Assembly: GCF_012933655.1 (NCBI RefSeq)
Contig: NZ_JABBJJ010000002.1
Coordinates: forward strand, 1 to 64,000
Direction of reading: 5' to 3'
DNA: 64,000 bases
From: Pyxidicoccus fallax
GTDB taxonomy: Bacteria > Myxococcota > Myxococcia > Myxococcales > Myxococcaceae
Made by a program: the position numbers and the translations under genes. Positions 16,345 to 25,798 of the stretch are shown here, in pieces (position 1 is the first letter of the stretch; every line of letters begins with the position of its first letter). The notes below the pieces were generated by a model. That model saw only the letters and a program-made list of their open reading frames with translations. It did not search any database and was not told where the DNA came from.

Positions 16345-17394
16345 TCACTTCCTGCTCGCCAGGTTCTTCCAGAAGCGGTCCAGGCTCTCGTCCATCCCGA
16401 ACAGGGTGCTGAACACCGTCGAGTCGGCCATCAGGACGTCTCCGCCCCGACTACCGCTGGCGGGGAGCCAGACCAGGGCATTGAATTCGCGGTTGCCGGC
16501 CTCGGTGAAGGGATGGGGCCTGGACAGGTCGATGGGCTGCTTCGCGAGGACACGGATGGCCTTGGGGTCGTCCCGTGTCGGCGCATAGTGGGGCAGGTGC
16601 ATGTGCGAGGAGAAGGTGGTGACTCCCTCCAGCCAGCCCCGGGTGTCCAGGTCCCGGTTGGCGGAGAGCGGGGCGGGCCTGTTCGAGTCCTTGTCGGCGG
16701 CGGGGCGAAGCCCGAAGCGATTCTCGATGGGGATGTCCAGCCCCTGCATCAGGGAGCGAAGGTAGCCACCGAACCGCTGCTGGCGTGGGACCAGGGAGTC
16801 TCCATGGTGGTTGTACTCCTGCGCCCGCACCTTCAGGTCATCGGACGCACCGACGTCATGGTGCGGCCCGAGCACCAGGCAGGTTCCCTCGCGGGAGAGG
16901 AACTGGCGTACCGCTTCAATCTCCGCGGGCTCCGCTGTCTGCTCCGTCACGTTGTGGTCGAGCCCGAAGACGAGCAGGGTGTCCGTATCGGCCAGGACGC
17001 GTTCGTCGAGCGGCAGCCTGAACCCGGCTTGGTCGACGCGCTGGCAGACGGGAACCCCGTGCCCCGTCACCTCCTCGACGAGGCGTTGAAAGCGGGTCCA
17101 CGAGCGGAAGAACAGCTCCAGGCCTCCCGCGATGCCCTGCTGGAACAGCCCGGGGTGTGCCCACTCCCGGCCCTCCCAGCGAGGCCATTCCGCTCTCCGC
17201 ACCTCGGTCATCGTCGAGAAGCGGTTGTCCATGACGGTGACGTCCCGGTTCGCTTCTCCCGGGAAGCTCCACGACACGTAGATGCTCACGCGCCGGCGGC
17301 CTGCCGTGTAGGGGCGGGGACGGTGGTTCTGATTGTAGGTCCGCGCCGGTCCCTTCGGCTGCGCTCGCACCGAATCGCTCTCTGCTCCGTACAT
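16345..17394 (-). CDS. Hypothetical protein of the DyP operon (amidotransferase-like fold suspected)
   Basis: The 349-residue protein has no family I can name with confidence. A central segment (LLVFGLDHN, then AEIEAVRQFLSREGTCLVLGPHHDVG) reads like the flavodoxin/class I amidotransferase-like fold of ThuA-type proteins, where a strand carrying a nucleophile is followed by 'the bar is raised' helices, but no catalytic Cys is present. HMHLPHY and GPHH give local His clusters that could bind metal. The ATG follows TAGGAGGGGCC, a strong ribosome site, 8 bp after the stop of the upstream gene. Tight spacing implies joint function with the peroxidase. Confidence 0.7.
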   Translation of the reverse strand: MYGAESDSVRAQPKGPARTYNQNHRPRPYTAGRRRVSIYVSWSFPGEANRDVTVMDNRFSTMTEVRRAEWPRWEGREWAHPGLFQQGIAGGLELFFRSWTRFQRLVEEVTGHGVPVCQRVDQAGFRLPLDERVLADTDTLLVFGLDHNVTEQTAEPAEIEAVRQFLSREGTCLVLGPHHDVGASDDLKVRAQEYNHHGDSLVPRQQRFGGYLRSLMQGLDIPIENRFGLRPAADKDSNRPAPLSANRDLDTRGWLEGVTTFSSHMHLPHYAPTRDDPKAIRVLAKQPIDLSRPHPFTEAGNREFNALVWLPASGSRGGDVLMADSTVFSTLFGMDESLDRFWKNLASRK

Positions 17395-17402
17395 GGCCCC
17401 TC

Positions 17403-17954
17403 CTACTGCATCGCATCGAGCACGGAGCTGAAGGTGCGGCGAACCTCGAGCGCCTTTTCGACCTCGGAGACCGTGGTGCCTGGATAGCTGGCGAACTCGA
17501 AGATGCTGTCGACCTGATGCTCCCTGAAGAACTGCACGAAGGCGGGAATGTTCGTCTTCCAGTCGTCGGGGAAGCCGACCATGCATTCGAAGAACGTCGC
17601 CAGGCCCGACTTCATGAACAGGCGGTGGGCATCCTCGACGTACAGCTCGAAGTCCGTGTCGAAGATGGCCTGATACATCAGCTGGGTGTCATTGTTGAGG
17701 ATGACCCAGCGGGCATAGTGAAGCGTCAGGGGCTTGAGCAGCTCGTACAGCTCCCTGGGCGAGGTGGCGGCCGCGCGTTCGCGGGCCATCTTCCGAAGCA
17801 GGTCGACCTTGCCCGGCTTGATGTCACCGATGATGGTGAAGCCGTGCGCCGGAGTCTTTGGCGCGATGGGGCCGTACTTTCCGACCTGCGGCTTCGCATC
17901 CGGCATCGGAAGCGCCGCGGCGTAGGGCACTGATTCATGGTTTGCTGCCGACAT
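17403..17954 (-). CDS. Hypothetical protein, ferredoxin-like (dimeric alpha-beta barrel) fold suspected
   Basis: The 183-residue first gene of the DyP operon contains HGFTIIGDIKPGKVDLLRKM, then LTLHYARWVIL and a MYQAIFDTDFELYVED strand. The order of strand, helix and 'HxARWV' strand recalls dimeric alpha-beta barrel proteins, the same fold used twice in DyP peroxidases. It could be a half-size relative or an accessory subunit. The start at 17954 follows GAGGAGACGGC. No signal peptide is present. Confidence 0.65.
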   Translation of the reverse strand: MSAANHESVPYAAALPMPDAKPQVGKYGPIAPKTPAHGFTIIGDIKPGKVDLLRKMARERAAATSPRELYELLKPLTLHYARWVILNNDTQLMYQAIFDTDFELYVEDAHRLFMKSGLATFFECMVGFPDDWKTNIPAFVQFFREHQVDSIFEFASYPGTTVSEVEKALEVRRTFSSVLDAMQ

Positions 17955-18103
17955 TGCCGTCTCCTCGGGCCTCACTCCTAGTGGGGAGTTGGACATGGCG
18001 GAGGAGGGCTACAAGTAGCGCTGCGACGTCTGGACGGCGGTCGTCGGGCCGGAAGCTCCCAGGCAGCGAGAGAGGCGGCAGGCGCCGGCTTTGCGCCCAC
18101 GTT

Positions 18104-19228
18104 TTATTTGCTCACCGCGATGGACTTGCGGAAGAGCGCCAGGCTGTAGGCGAAGAATCCCAGGCCCACGGCGCTCACCATGAGGAACTGGCGCCAGACG
18201 GCGTCCAGCCCTCCGCCGCGGTAGATGATGACCTGCGAGAAGCTGACGAAGTGGCGGGCCGGCAGCAGGTACGTCAGGTACTGCAGCCACTTCGGCTGGC
18301 TCTCCACGGGCGTGCTCCCGCCCGACAGCAGCATCAACACGAGGACCACCAGGATGATGAGCAGCGCGAACTGCGCCATCGACCGGGAAATCGTCCCCAG
18401 GAAGATTCCGAGCGCCGTGGCGAAGAAGAGGTAGAGCACCACCCCGAAGAACCACAGCAGCACCGAGCCGGCGAACGGCACCTCCAGAATCATGTCCACC
18501 ACCACGAGGAGCGACGCTCCGGTGGCGACGAGGATGACGAGGCTGTTGGCCCATACCTTCGCCATGGCGATTTCGAACGCGCTCAGCGGCATCACCAGCA
18601 GGTGCTCCAGCGTGCCGTGCTCCCGCTCGCGGATGACCGCGGCGCCCGTCAGCACCACCGTCAGCAGCGTGATTTGATTGATGATGGCCACCACGCTCTT
18701 GAACCAGGAGGACAGCCCATTGGGGTTGAAGAGCTTGCGGATGACGAGCCGGACGGGCGGCGTTTTCGCCACCTCGGTGCTCCGCAGGAAGGAGTCAATC
18801 CGGTCGCTGATGATGTTGCGGATGTAGCCGGCCCCAATCCCCGCCTGCTGCATGGCCGTCGCGTCGATGTTCACCTGGACTTCCGGGTTGCGCCCCGCGC
18901 GCAGGTCATGCTCGAAGCGGGGCGGAATCACGACGACGAACATGAAGCGGCCCCGGTCCATCTCCGCCTGGACCTCTTCGGAGGTAATCCGCTCGGGCAG
19001 CTTGAAGCGCGGGGGATAGAAGGCGTTGAAGAGCTCCTTGGACAGCGTGGACTCGTCCTCGTCCACGAAGGCGATGGACGCGTTGTTCACCTCGCTCGAG
19101 GTCCCCGTCGCCTGGACGTAGATGGCCAGGGTGAACGCGTAGATGACGAAGACGACCATCACCGCGTCGCTCAGCAGGCTGCGAATCTCCTTGAGACCCA
19201 GCCAGAGAATGTTGAGCAGCGATTTCAC
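18104..19228 (-). CDS. ABC-2 type permease (YhhJ-like)
   Basis: The 374-residue inner-membrane protein has one N-terminal membrane helix, a large periplasmic loop (about 45-175) and five more helices, ending in a short cytoplasmic tail. IREREHGTLEHLLVMPLS is the ABC-2 permease hallmark. Such proteins form export channels with an ATPase. It starts 2 bp after the stop of the RbbA-like gene, so the two are translationally coupled and probably form one transporter with it. It is the last gene of the efflux operon. Confidence 0.88.
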   Translation of the reverse strand: MKSLLNILWLGLKEIRSLLSDAVMVVFVIYAFTLAIYVQATGTSSEVNNASIAFVDEDESTLSKELFNAFYPPRFKLPERITSEEVQAEMDRGRFMFVVVIPPRFEHDLRAGRNPEVQVNIDATAMQQAGIGAGYIRNIISDRIDSFLRSTEVAKTPPVRLVIRKLFNPNGLSSWFKSVVAIINQITLLTVVLTGAAVIREREHGTLEHLLVMPLSAFEIAMAKVWANSLVILVATGASLLVVVDMILEVPFAGSVLLWFFGVVLYLFFATALGIFLGTISRSMAQFALLIILVVLVLMLLSGGSTPVESQPKWLQYLTYLLPARHFVSFSQVIIYRGGGLDAVWRQFLMVSAVGLGFFAYSLALFRKSIAVSK

Positions 19229-19230
19229 CC

Positions 19231-22122
19231 CTATTTCTCCTGCTTTCTCAAGCCGATGACACTGATACCCAGGAGGATGGGGACGCAGGCGGCCAGGAAG
19301 GCGACATCCTTCATGATGAGGCCTGCATTGAGTCCCTTGGTGAAGGCGCCCAGGCTGGCGTGCATGTAATACGAGGCCGGCCAGATGGAGCCGACGACAC
19401 CGGCGCCGCCCTGCAGCGTGGAGACCGGCTGCAACAAGCCGGAGAACTGGATGGTGGGGACGATGGTCAGAATCGCCGTGACGAAGACGGCGGCCACCTG
19501 GCTGGTGGTGAACGTCGAAGTCACCATTCCGATGCCCGTCGTCGCCGCGACGTAGAACAAGGTGCAGAGCAACAGCGTGAGGAAGCTGCCCTTGATGGGG
19601 ACTCCGAAGACGATGAGCGACAGGGCCGTCAGGATGAAGAAGTTGGCCATGCCAATGGCGATGTACGGCAGCTGCTTTCCAATCAGGTATTCCAGCCTGC
19701 CCGTGGGCGTGACATAGAAGTTGATGATGGAGCCCAGCTCCTTCTCGCGCACGATGCTGACGGCCATGAGGATGGCGGGAATCAGCAGCAGCAGCAGCGC
19801 CGGGACGCTGGGCACGATGGAGTAGATGCTCTCGAACGTCGGGTTGTACATGAAGCGCTCTTCGAGCTCCGCCGTATATCTTTGAGGCTCGGCCGTCCTG
19901 AGCCCGGTGGCGGGGTCCCTGAGCAGCTCGCCGTGCACGCCCTCGACGTATTGCGCGACGGTGTCGCCGCGGAAGGTCATGGCGCCGTCCACCTGCGCCA
20001 GCACCTCCGGCGCGGCGCCACGGCGGAAGTCGCGACCGAAGTTCGGCGGAATCTCCAGCACCACCGAGACATCATCGGACTGGAGCCGGCGGAAGGCCTC
20101 GTCGGAGGAGAAGGCCGGGGGCGTGGGGGCGAAGTAGCGTTGCGCCGCGGCGAACTGCTCGAGGTAGGCGCGGCTCTCGGGAGACTGGTCGAGGTCGAGC
20201 GCGGCGTAGCGGATGTTCTCGACATCGGTGGTGATGCCGAAGCCAAAGATGAGCATCAGCAGCGCCGAGCCGAGGAAGGCGAAGGCCAGGCGGATGGAGT
20301 CCCGGCGAATCTGCATGGCCTCGTTGTGGGCGTAGGCGAGCATCCGGCCCACGCGCAGCCGGAGAGAGGCCCGCTCCGGCCGCGCGGGCTGGGACGCATC
20401 CTTGACCAGAGGCGCGGGAGCGGGCTCCTGGCCTCCGGCGCCCGCCACGAAAGTCGTGGCCGAGGCCGGGCTCCCGGTGCCCGGCGCGGGAGGGGAGGCC
20501 GGGGCCGTGCTTCCGGCGCCCTTCGCCGCGTCCGCGTTGGCGATGGCGTCTTCCATGTAGGCGATGAAGGCGGTCTCCAGCCCATCCGCCTGCTTGGAAT
20601 CGATGAGCTTCTGCGGCGTATCCGCCGCCAGCACCCGGCCCGCGTGCATCAGGGAGATGCGGTCACAGCGCATCCCTTCATTCATGAAGTGCGTCGTCAC
20701 GAAGATGGTGACGCCCTGCTTGCGCGACAGGTCAATCAGCAGCTCCCAGAAGCTGTCGCGCGCCACCGGGTCCACTCCCGACGTGGGCTCGTCCAGGATG
20801 AGAATCTGCGGCCCGTGCAGGACGGCGACGGCCAACGACAACCGCTGGCGCAGGCCCATGGGCAGACTCTCGGCCAGCGCGTCCAGATGCGCGCCCAGCC
20901 CGAACCGCTCCACCAGCTCCGCGATGCGCGCCTTCGCCTGCTCCGGTGGCAGATGGTACAGCCGCGCGTGCAGGACCAGGTTCTGATGGACGCTCAGCTC
21001 GCCGTACAGCGAGAACGCCTGCGTCATGTAGCCCAGGTTCTTGCGCACCTCCACGCTTCCGGCTTCGACGGAGCTGCCGAAGAGCTTCGCCGTCCCTTCC
21101 GTGGGCGGCAGCAATCCGGTCAGCATCTTCATCGTCGTGGACTTGCCGCAGCCGTTGGAGCCCAGGAAGCCGAAGATTTCCCCACGCTCAATCGACAAGG
21201 TGACGTGGTCAACGGCCGTGAAGGTGCCGAAGCGCTGCGTCAGCCCGTGGGCTTCGATGGCCAGCTCCGCCTTGCCCGGCGGCCGGGGGGGAATGGTGAT
21301 TTCCCGGTGCCCCTTGCGCTTCTCCTCGGGCAGCAGCGCGATGAAGCAGCGCTCCAGGTCCTCGGTGCCCGTGCGCTTCATCAGCTCCGCGGGCGTCCCG
21401 GTGGCCAGCACGCGGCCCGCGTCCATGGCCACGATCCAGTCCCACTGCTGCGCCTCGTCCATGTACGCCGTGGAGATGATGACGCTCATCCCCGGGCGCC
21501 CCACTCGAATGTCGTTGATGAGCGACCAGAACTGCCGCCGGGAGAGCGGGTCGACGCCCGTGGTGGGCTCATCGAGGATGAGCAGATCCGGGTCGTGCAC
21601 CAGCGCGCCGCACAGCCCCACCTTCTGCTTCATGCCGCCCGACAGCTTGCCGGCGGGGCGGTCCGCGAACTTGCCCAGCCCGGTGGCCTGGAGCAGCTCC
21701 TTGACGCGCACGGAGCGCTCCTCGGCCGACAGGCCGAAGAGCCGGGCCATGAAGTCGACGTTGTCGTAGACGCTGAGCTCCAGATAGAGATTCTTGCCCA
21801 GGCCCTGCGGCATGTAGGCGATGCGCGGGCCCACCGCGCGCCGGTGCCGGGCGTCGGCGATGTCGCCCTCCAGCACCGTCACCCGGCCCTGCTGCATCTT
21901 CTTGGAGCCCGCCACCAGCGCCATCAGCGTCGACTTGCCGACTCCGTCGGGGCCCACGATGCCGACCATGATGCCGCTGGGAACATCGAGCGAGATGCCG
22001 TCGAGCGCGACGACGTTGCCATAGCGGTGCGTCACCGCCTGGATGGAGACCACGGGCTTGCTGGCACGCCCGCCGTCGTTGACGCGCCCGTCTGGCGTTG
22101 CTGGAGACGCAGCTGAGGCCAT
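19231..22122 (-). CDS. RbbA-like ABC transporter: two ATPase domains fused to a permease
   Basis: This 963-residue protein carries ABC domain 1 (about 25-275; Walker A GPDGVGKST, signature LSGGMKQ, Walker B LLILDEPTTG) and ABC domain 2 (about 305-550; Walker A GSNGCGKST, LILDEPTSG). The signature of domain 2 is degenerate (LPMGLRQ). A Pro/Ala-rich linker (570-635) leads to an ABC-2 permease half with six membrane helices and IVREKELGSIINFYVTP. This is the layout of E. coli RbbA/YhiH. The name refers to similarity; ribosome association is not implied. A poly-G ribosome site precedes the ATG. It is third in the efflux operon. Confidence 0.88.
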   Translation of the reverse strand: MASAASPATPDGRVNDGGRASKPVVSIQAVTHRYGNVVALDGISLDVPSGIMVGIVGPDGVGKSTLMALVAGSKKMQQGRVTVLEGDIADARHRRAVGPRIAYMPQGLGKNLYLELSVYDNVDFMARLFGLSAEERSVRVKELLQATGLGKFADRPAGKLSGGMKQKVGLCGALVHDPDLLILDEPTTGVDPLSRRQFWSLINDIRVGRPGMSVIISTAYMDEAQQWDWIVAMDAGRVLATGTPAELMKRTGTEDLERCFIALLPEEKRKGHREITIPPRPPGKAELAIEAHGLTQRFGTFTAVDHVTLSIERGEIFGFLGSNGCGKSTTMKMLTGLLPPTEGTAKLFGSSVEAGSVEVRKNLGYMTQAFSLYGELSVHQNLVLHARLYHLPPEQAKARIAELVERFGLGAHLDALAESLPMGLRQRLSLAVAVLHGPQILILDEPTSGVDPVARDSFWELLIDLSRKQGVTIFVTTHFMNEGMRCDRISLMHAGRVLAADTPQKLIDSKQADGLETAFIAYMEDAIANADAAKGAGSTAPASPPAPGTGSPASATTFVAGAGGQEPAPAPLVKDASQPARPERASLRLRVGRMLAYAHNEAMQIRRDSIRLAFAFLGSALLMLIFGFGITTDVENIRYAALDLDQSPESRAYLEQFAAAQRYFAPTPPAFSSDEAFRRLQSDDVSVVLEIPPNFGRDFRRGAAPEVLAQVDGAMTFRGDTVAQYVEGVHGELLRDPATGLRTAEPQRYTAELEERFMYNPTFESIYSIVPSVPALLLLLIPAILMAVSIVREKELGSIINFYVTPTGRLEYLIGKQLPYIAIGMANFFILTALSLIVFGVPIKGSFLTLLLCTLFYVAATTGIGMVTSTFTTSQVAAVFVTAILTIVPTIQFSGLLQPVSTLQGGAGVVGSIWPASYYMHASLGAFTKGLNAGLIMKDVAFLAACVPILLGISVIGLRKQEK

Positions 22123-22150
22123 GGATGTTCCCCCCCCCCTGGTGACCGGG

Positions 22151-23164
22151 CTACCGGGTTGCAGGTCGGGCCGCGATGACCTTCTGCAGCTGGGTCGGCC
22201 AGGCGGTGGAGGGGTCCACCTTGACGTAACCGACGCCACGGACACCCGTCTTGATCTGCTCGACGTAGCGGGTGGCCAGCTCCTCGGGCAGCTGGAGCTT
22301 CACGCGGAACATCAGCTTTTCCCGCTCGCTCTTCGTCTCCACCTGCTTGGGCGTGAACTGCGCGTCCGGAGACACGAAGCTGACGAACGCGGGAACCGAC
22401 CGCTCGGGCTCGTAGTCGACGGTGATGCGCGCTTCGGAGCCGAGCTTCACGCTGGCCGCCTCGTTGGCCGGGAGGAATATCTCCATGTAGACGTCATCCA
22501 GGTTCACCAGCGTCAGCGCCCCTCCGCCGGGCTCGAGCACCTCGCCCGGCTCGGCGAGGCGGTAGAGCACCCGCCCCGTCACCGGCGACTTGAGCGTCGC
22601 GTCGTTGATGCGCGTCTGGATGGTCTCCGCGTTGGCCCGGGCGACTTCCACCTCCTGGGTCGCGGTCTTCAGCAGGGCCTGGGCTTCCGCCAGGCTGGCC
22701 CGGGTCGTCTCCACCTTGCTCTTGCGGACGTCCAGCTCCCGCTGCGAGGCGGCGCCATCCCCCAGCAGGTTCTTGACGCGCTCGAGCTCGATATCGGCGA
22801 GCTCAATCTCGCTCTTCTGCTTGACGATGGACGCCTGCGCCTGCGCCAGGCGCTCCTGTGCGGCCGCGACGCTCGCATTGGCTTCGGCGAGGCTCGCCTC
22901 CAGCGTGGTGGTATCCATCCGCACCAGCACCTGGTCGGATTGGACGAGGTCGCCCTCATTCACGAGGATTTCCTTCACCCGCAGCGGCTCCTTGGGCGCG
23001 ACATCGACGAGCTTCGCCTCGATGCGGCCGTTGCCCGAGACAATTCCCTCGGGCAGCTCGGCCTGCTGCGATTTCCAGAACCGGAAACCGATGAACGCGA
23101 TGGCCACGACGACAATGGACCCAATGATCCACTTGAACGCACTCTTGGGGACCTTGTTGGGCAT
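22151..23164 (-). CDS. HlyD-family periplasmic adaptor (membrane fusion protein)
   Basis: The 337-residue protein has one N-terminal membrane anchor (about residues 10-28), a split lipoyl domain (VNEGDLVQSDQVLVRMD and LKSPVTGRVLY), and a long coiled-coil hairpin between them (about 95-190, rich in Ala, Gln and Glu). A beta-barrel region follows, with LVNLDDVYMEIFLP. Such adaptors link an inner-membrane pump to a TolC-type channel. It starts 10 bp after the outer-membrane gene and ends 28 bp before the ATPase gene. A long open extension upstream is antisense noise. Confidence 0.9.
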   Translation of the reverse strand: MPNKVPKSAFKWIIGSIVVVAIAFIGFRFWKSQQAELPEGIVSGNGRIEAKLVDVAPKEPLRVKEILVNEGDLVQSDQVLVRMDTTTLEASLAEANASVAAAQERLAQAQASIVKQKSEIELADIELERVKNLLGDGAASQRELDVRKSKVETTRASLAEAQALLKTATQEVEVARANAETIQTRINDATLKSPVTGRVLYRLAEPGEVLEPGGGALTLVNLDDVYMEIFLPANEAASVKLGSEARITVDYEPERSVPAFVSFVSPDAQFTPKQVETKSEREKLMFRVKLQLPEELATRYVEQIKTGVRGVGYVKVDPSTAWPTQLQKVIAARPATR

Positions 23165-23174
23165 GACGGACTCT

Positions 23175-24803
23175 CTATTCGTTCTCAGGTGGAGCGCTCT
23201 GCTGGTTGCCCGGTGAAGGGCTCTGCGTGGCTTCTTGCTTCGTTTCCTGCTTCCGGGGCTTGGACACCAGGTCACCCCAGTCGGTCCGCCGCTCCATCTC
23301 GCGCTGCGTCCCTTCCGGTACGATGGGTTGTCCCTGGCGAACTTCCCACCCCCCACCCAGCGCTTTGTAGAGGGCGACCAGGCTGGTGGCGATGGAGGAG
23401 CTCGTCTGGGCCAGTTGGTTCTGCTCCTCCAGCAGCGTCCGTTGCGCATCCAGCACGCGCTGGTAGTCCACCGAGCCTTCCCGGTACTGCACCACCGCGA
23501 TTTCCACCGAGCGCTGGGCCGCCTTCACGGAGGCCCGCCCGAACGTCAGGGCCTGCTGGGATTTGACGTAGCCCACCAGCGCATCCGCCACCTCCTGCGC
23601 CGCCTTGAGCACCGTGTTGCGGTAGTTGACCAGCAATTGCTGGAAGCGCGCATCCTCGACACGCACCCCGTTCTTCAGGCGGCCGTAGTTGAGGAAGGGA
23701 AAGACAATCCTCGGGCCCACGGCATAGAAGAGGCTGTCGAGGGAGAAGAGATTGGCGGAGGGGGAGCCGGCGCTACTCGCCCTCAGCCCGATGCTGCCGA
23801 AGATGGTGAAGCTCGGATAGAGCTCCGCCTCGGCGACGCCGATGCGCGCACACTGCGCGGCGGCATACAGCTCGGCGCTGCGGACATCCGGGCGCCGCCG
23901 CAGCACCGCGGCGGGCACGCCGACGGCCACCTGCTCGGGAGCCCTCGGAATCTGCTTGGGGCCTTCCAGCAAGGCCTCCACCGCGCCCACCGGCTGGCCC
24001 AGCAACGTGCTCAAGGCGTTGCGCGCCTGCTCCAGCCCGATTTCCAGCTGGGGAATGGTGGCCCGGGTGCTCTCCAGGAGCGTCGTGGCCTGGGCGACGT
24101 CGAGCTCCGAGGTGGCGCCATTGCGGAAGCGGGACTCGGCAATCTGGAGTGACTCCTCCTGAAGCTTGACGTTCTGCTGCCCCAGCTCGATGAGCTCCTC
24201 GAACGTCCGAATCAGCACGTAGGTGCGCGCCACCTCCGCGGAGAGCGAGACGAGGCCGGATTGGTAGTCCGCCACCGAGGCGAGCAGGCCCGCCGTTCCC
24301 GCCTCCACCCCGCGCCGGTACTTGCCCCAGAAATCCAGCTCCCACAGCGCATCGAAGCCCAGCTGGTAATCCAGGAAGTGGCGCTCGGCGAGGACGGTAT
24401 TGGCGGCGTTCTCGCTGACGCCGACGGCCGTGGCGCTACCGAAGGCCACCTGCACCTGCGGATACTGCTGGCCGGTGAGGATGCTCAGCTGGGCCCGGGC
24501 CTCCACGATCCGCAGGCCCGCCTGCTGAAGCGGCAGGTTCTGCCGGTAGGCGAGCTCGACCAGTTTGTCGAGCGTTGGGTCTCCAAACGACTTCCACCAC
24601 GCGCTGTCGACCTCGCTCTGCGTCGAGACCCCTGCTGCGTCGTGGGTGCGCCACTCCTGGGGAAGCGCGGCCTCGGGCTTGGTGAATTTGGGACCGACCG
24701 AGCACCCGGAGAGCGCCGCCAGGACCCCGAGCAATGGCAATGAACAGACAGGGCGCGCAACCGCCGGGCGAAGCCCTTGTCTGGTGTTTTCCGTCCCCCG
24801 CAT
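23175..24803 (-). CDS. TolC-like outer-membrane efflux lipoprotein (NodT family)
   Basis: The 542-residue protein has a lipoprotein signal ending LAALSGC followed by SVGPKFTKPE, the standard opening of NodT-type outer-membrane factors. Two repeats of the OEP domain follow. LRRRPDVRSAELYAAAQCARIGVA-type sequence marks the second half, and RQNLPLQQAGLRIVEARAQL the first. The C-terminal tail is Gln/Lys-rich. It is the first gene of the efflux operon, so expression is probably driven from the 194-bp region it shares with the divergent polyphosphate kinase gene. The ATG is preceded by ACGAGG. Confidence 0.9.
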   Translation of the reverse strand: MRGTENTRQGLRPAVARPVCSLPLLGVLAALSGCSVGPKFTKPEAALPQEWRTHDAAGVSTQSEVDSAWWKSFGDPTLDKLVELAYRQNLPLQQAGLRIVEARAQLSILTGQQYPQVQVAFGSATAVGVSENAANTVLAERHFLDYQLGFDALWELDFWGKYRRGVEAGTAGLLASVADYQSGLVSLSAEVARTYVLIRTFEELIELGQQNVKLQEESLQIAESRFRNGATSELDVAQATTLLESTRATIPQLEIGLEQARNALSTLLGQPVGAVEALLEGPKQIPRAPEQVAVGVPAAVLRRRPDVRSAELYAAAQCARIGVAEAELYPSFTIFGSIGLRASSAGSPSANLFSLDSLFYAVGPRIVFPFLNYGRLKNGVRVEDARFQQLLVNYRNTVLKAAQEVADALVGYVKSQQALTFGRASVKAAQRSVEIAVVQYREGSVDYQRVLDAQRTLLEEQNQLAQTSSSIATSLVALYKALGGGWEVRQGQPIVPEGTQREMERRTDWGDLVSKPRKQETKQEATQSPSPGNQQSAPPENE

Positions 24804-24997
24804 TCGGCACACCTCGTTAGAAGCGGATGGTATGTACCTGCCGGAGTGCCTGGAACCGAGACACCTGGGCGACGTGGCTGTCCTCTGTCACACAGGGATG
24901 TGAGCGTCGCGGGTGGGCCGAGAGAGGCAGTGCACCCACCCACGCTCGTCCTTGGATGCGCATTGCGAGCGCCGTCCCACCGCCCAACCATAAGGGC

Positions 24998-25798
24998 ATG
25001 GCACACGATACAGAGACGAAATCGTTGAAGCGCAAAGCCTATGAAAAGGAGCTTCGCGAGCTCCAGGCCCAGCTCTGCCTGCTTCAGGATTGGGTCAAGC
25101 AGGAGGGGATGCGCATCGTCGTGGCCTTCGAGGGCCGGGACGCCGCGGGCAAGGGCGGCACCATCCGCGCCATCACCGAGCGGGTGAGCCCCCGGGTGTT
25201 CCGAGTGGTGGCCCTGCCGGCGCCCACGAGCCGGGAAAAAAGCCAGATGTACCTGCAGCGGTACGTGCCCCATTTCCCGGCGGCAGGCGAAATCGTCATC
25301 TTCGACCGCAGCTGGTACAACCGGGCCGGCGTGGAGCGCGTGATGGGCTTCTGCACGCCCGAGGAGCATGAGCGCTTCTTGAAGGGGTGCCCTGTCTTCG
25401 AGAAGTACATGGTCGACAGCGGAATCCTCCTGCTGAAAATCTGGCTCGAGGTCGGCAAGGAGGAGCAACAACGTCGATTCGAAGCACGGATTGACGATCC
25501 GCTCCGGCAGTGGAAGCTGAGCCCGATGGACGTCGAGGCCTGGACCCGCTGGTACGACTACTCCCATGCGAGGGACCAGATGTTCGCCGCGACGGACACT
25601 CCGTATGCCCCCTGGTACCTCTTGCGGTCCGACAGCAAGAAGAAGGCGCGGCTCAACTGCATCCGCTTCCTGCTGGACAAGATTCCTCATGAGCGGGTGA
25701 AGCGTCCCAAGATCAAGCTGCCCCCGCGCTCCAACCACGGGGCCTATGATGACGAGGCGTCGCTCGCGGGGAGGAACTGGATACCCGACGCGTACTGA
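24998..25798 (+). CDS. ppk2: Polyphosphate kinase 2 family protein
   Basis: The 266-residue protein has the PPK2 fold: Walker A as EGRDAAGKGGTI (about residue 44), Walker B as VIFDRSWYNRAGVE (about 104) and the lid region with Arg-rich helices (QQRRFEARIDDP). PPK2 enzymes transfer phosphate between inorganic polyphosphate and nucleotides. Single-domain proteins of this size usually prefer making nucleotide from polyphosphate. The exact class is not settled by eye. The last 55 bp overlap, on opposite strands, with the end of the HAD gene. Proximity to the phosphoketolase module suggests a shared energy role. Confidence 0.9.
   Translation: MAHDTETKSLKRKAYEKELRELQAQLCLLQDWVKQEGMRIVVAFEGRDAAGKGGTIRAITERVSPRVFRVVALPAPTSREKSQMYLQRYVPHFPAAGEIVIFDRSWYNRAGVERVMGFCTPEEHERFLKGCPVFEKYMVDSGILLLKIWLEVGKEEQQRRFEARIDDPLRQWKLSPMDVEAWTRWYDYSHARDQMFAATDTPYAPWYLLRSDSKKKARLNCIRFLLDKIPHERVKRPKIKLPPRSNHGAYDDEASLAGRNWIPDAY

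Noticed and set aside
19360-22116. A 918-codon rightward frame
   Set aside because: It is fully antisense to the RbbA-like gene, whose Walker motifs are clear. Composition bias only.
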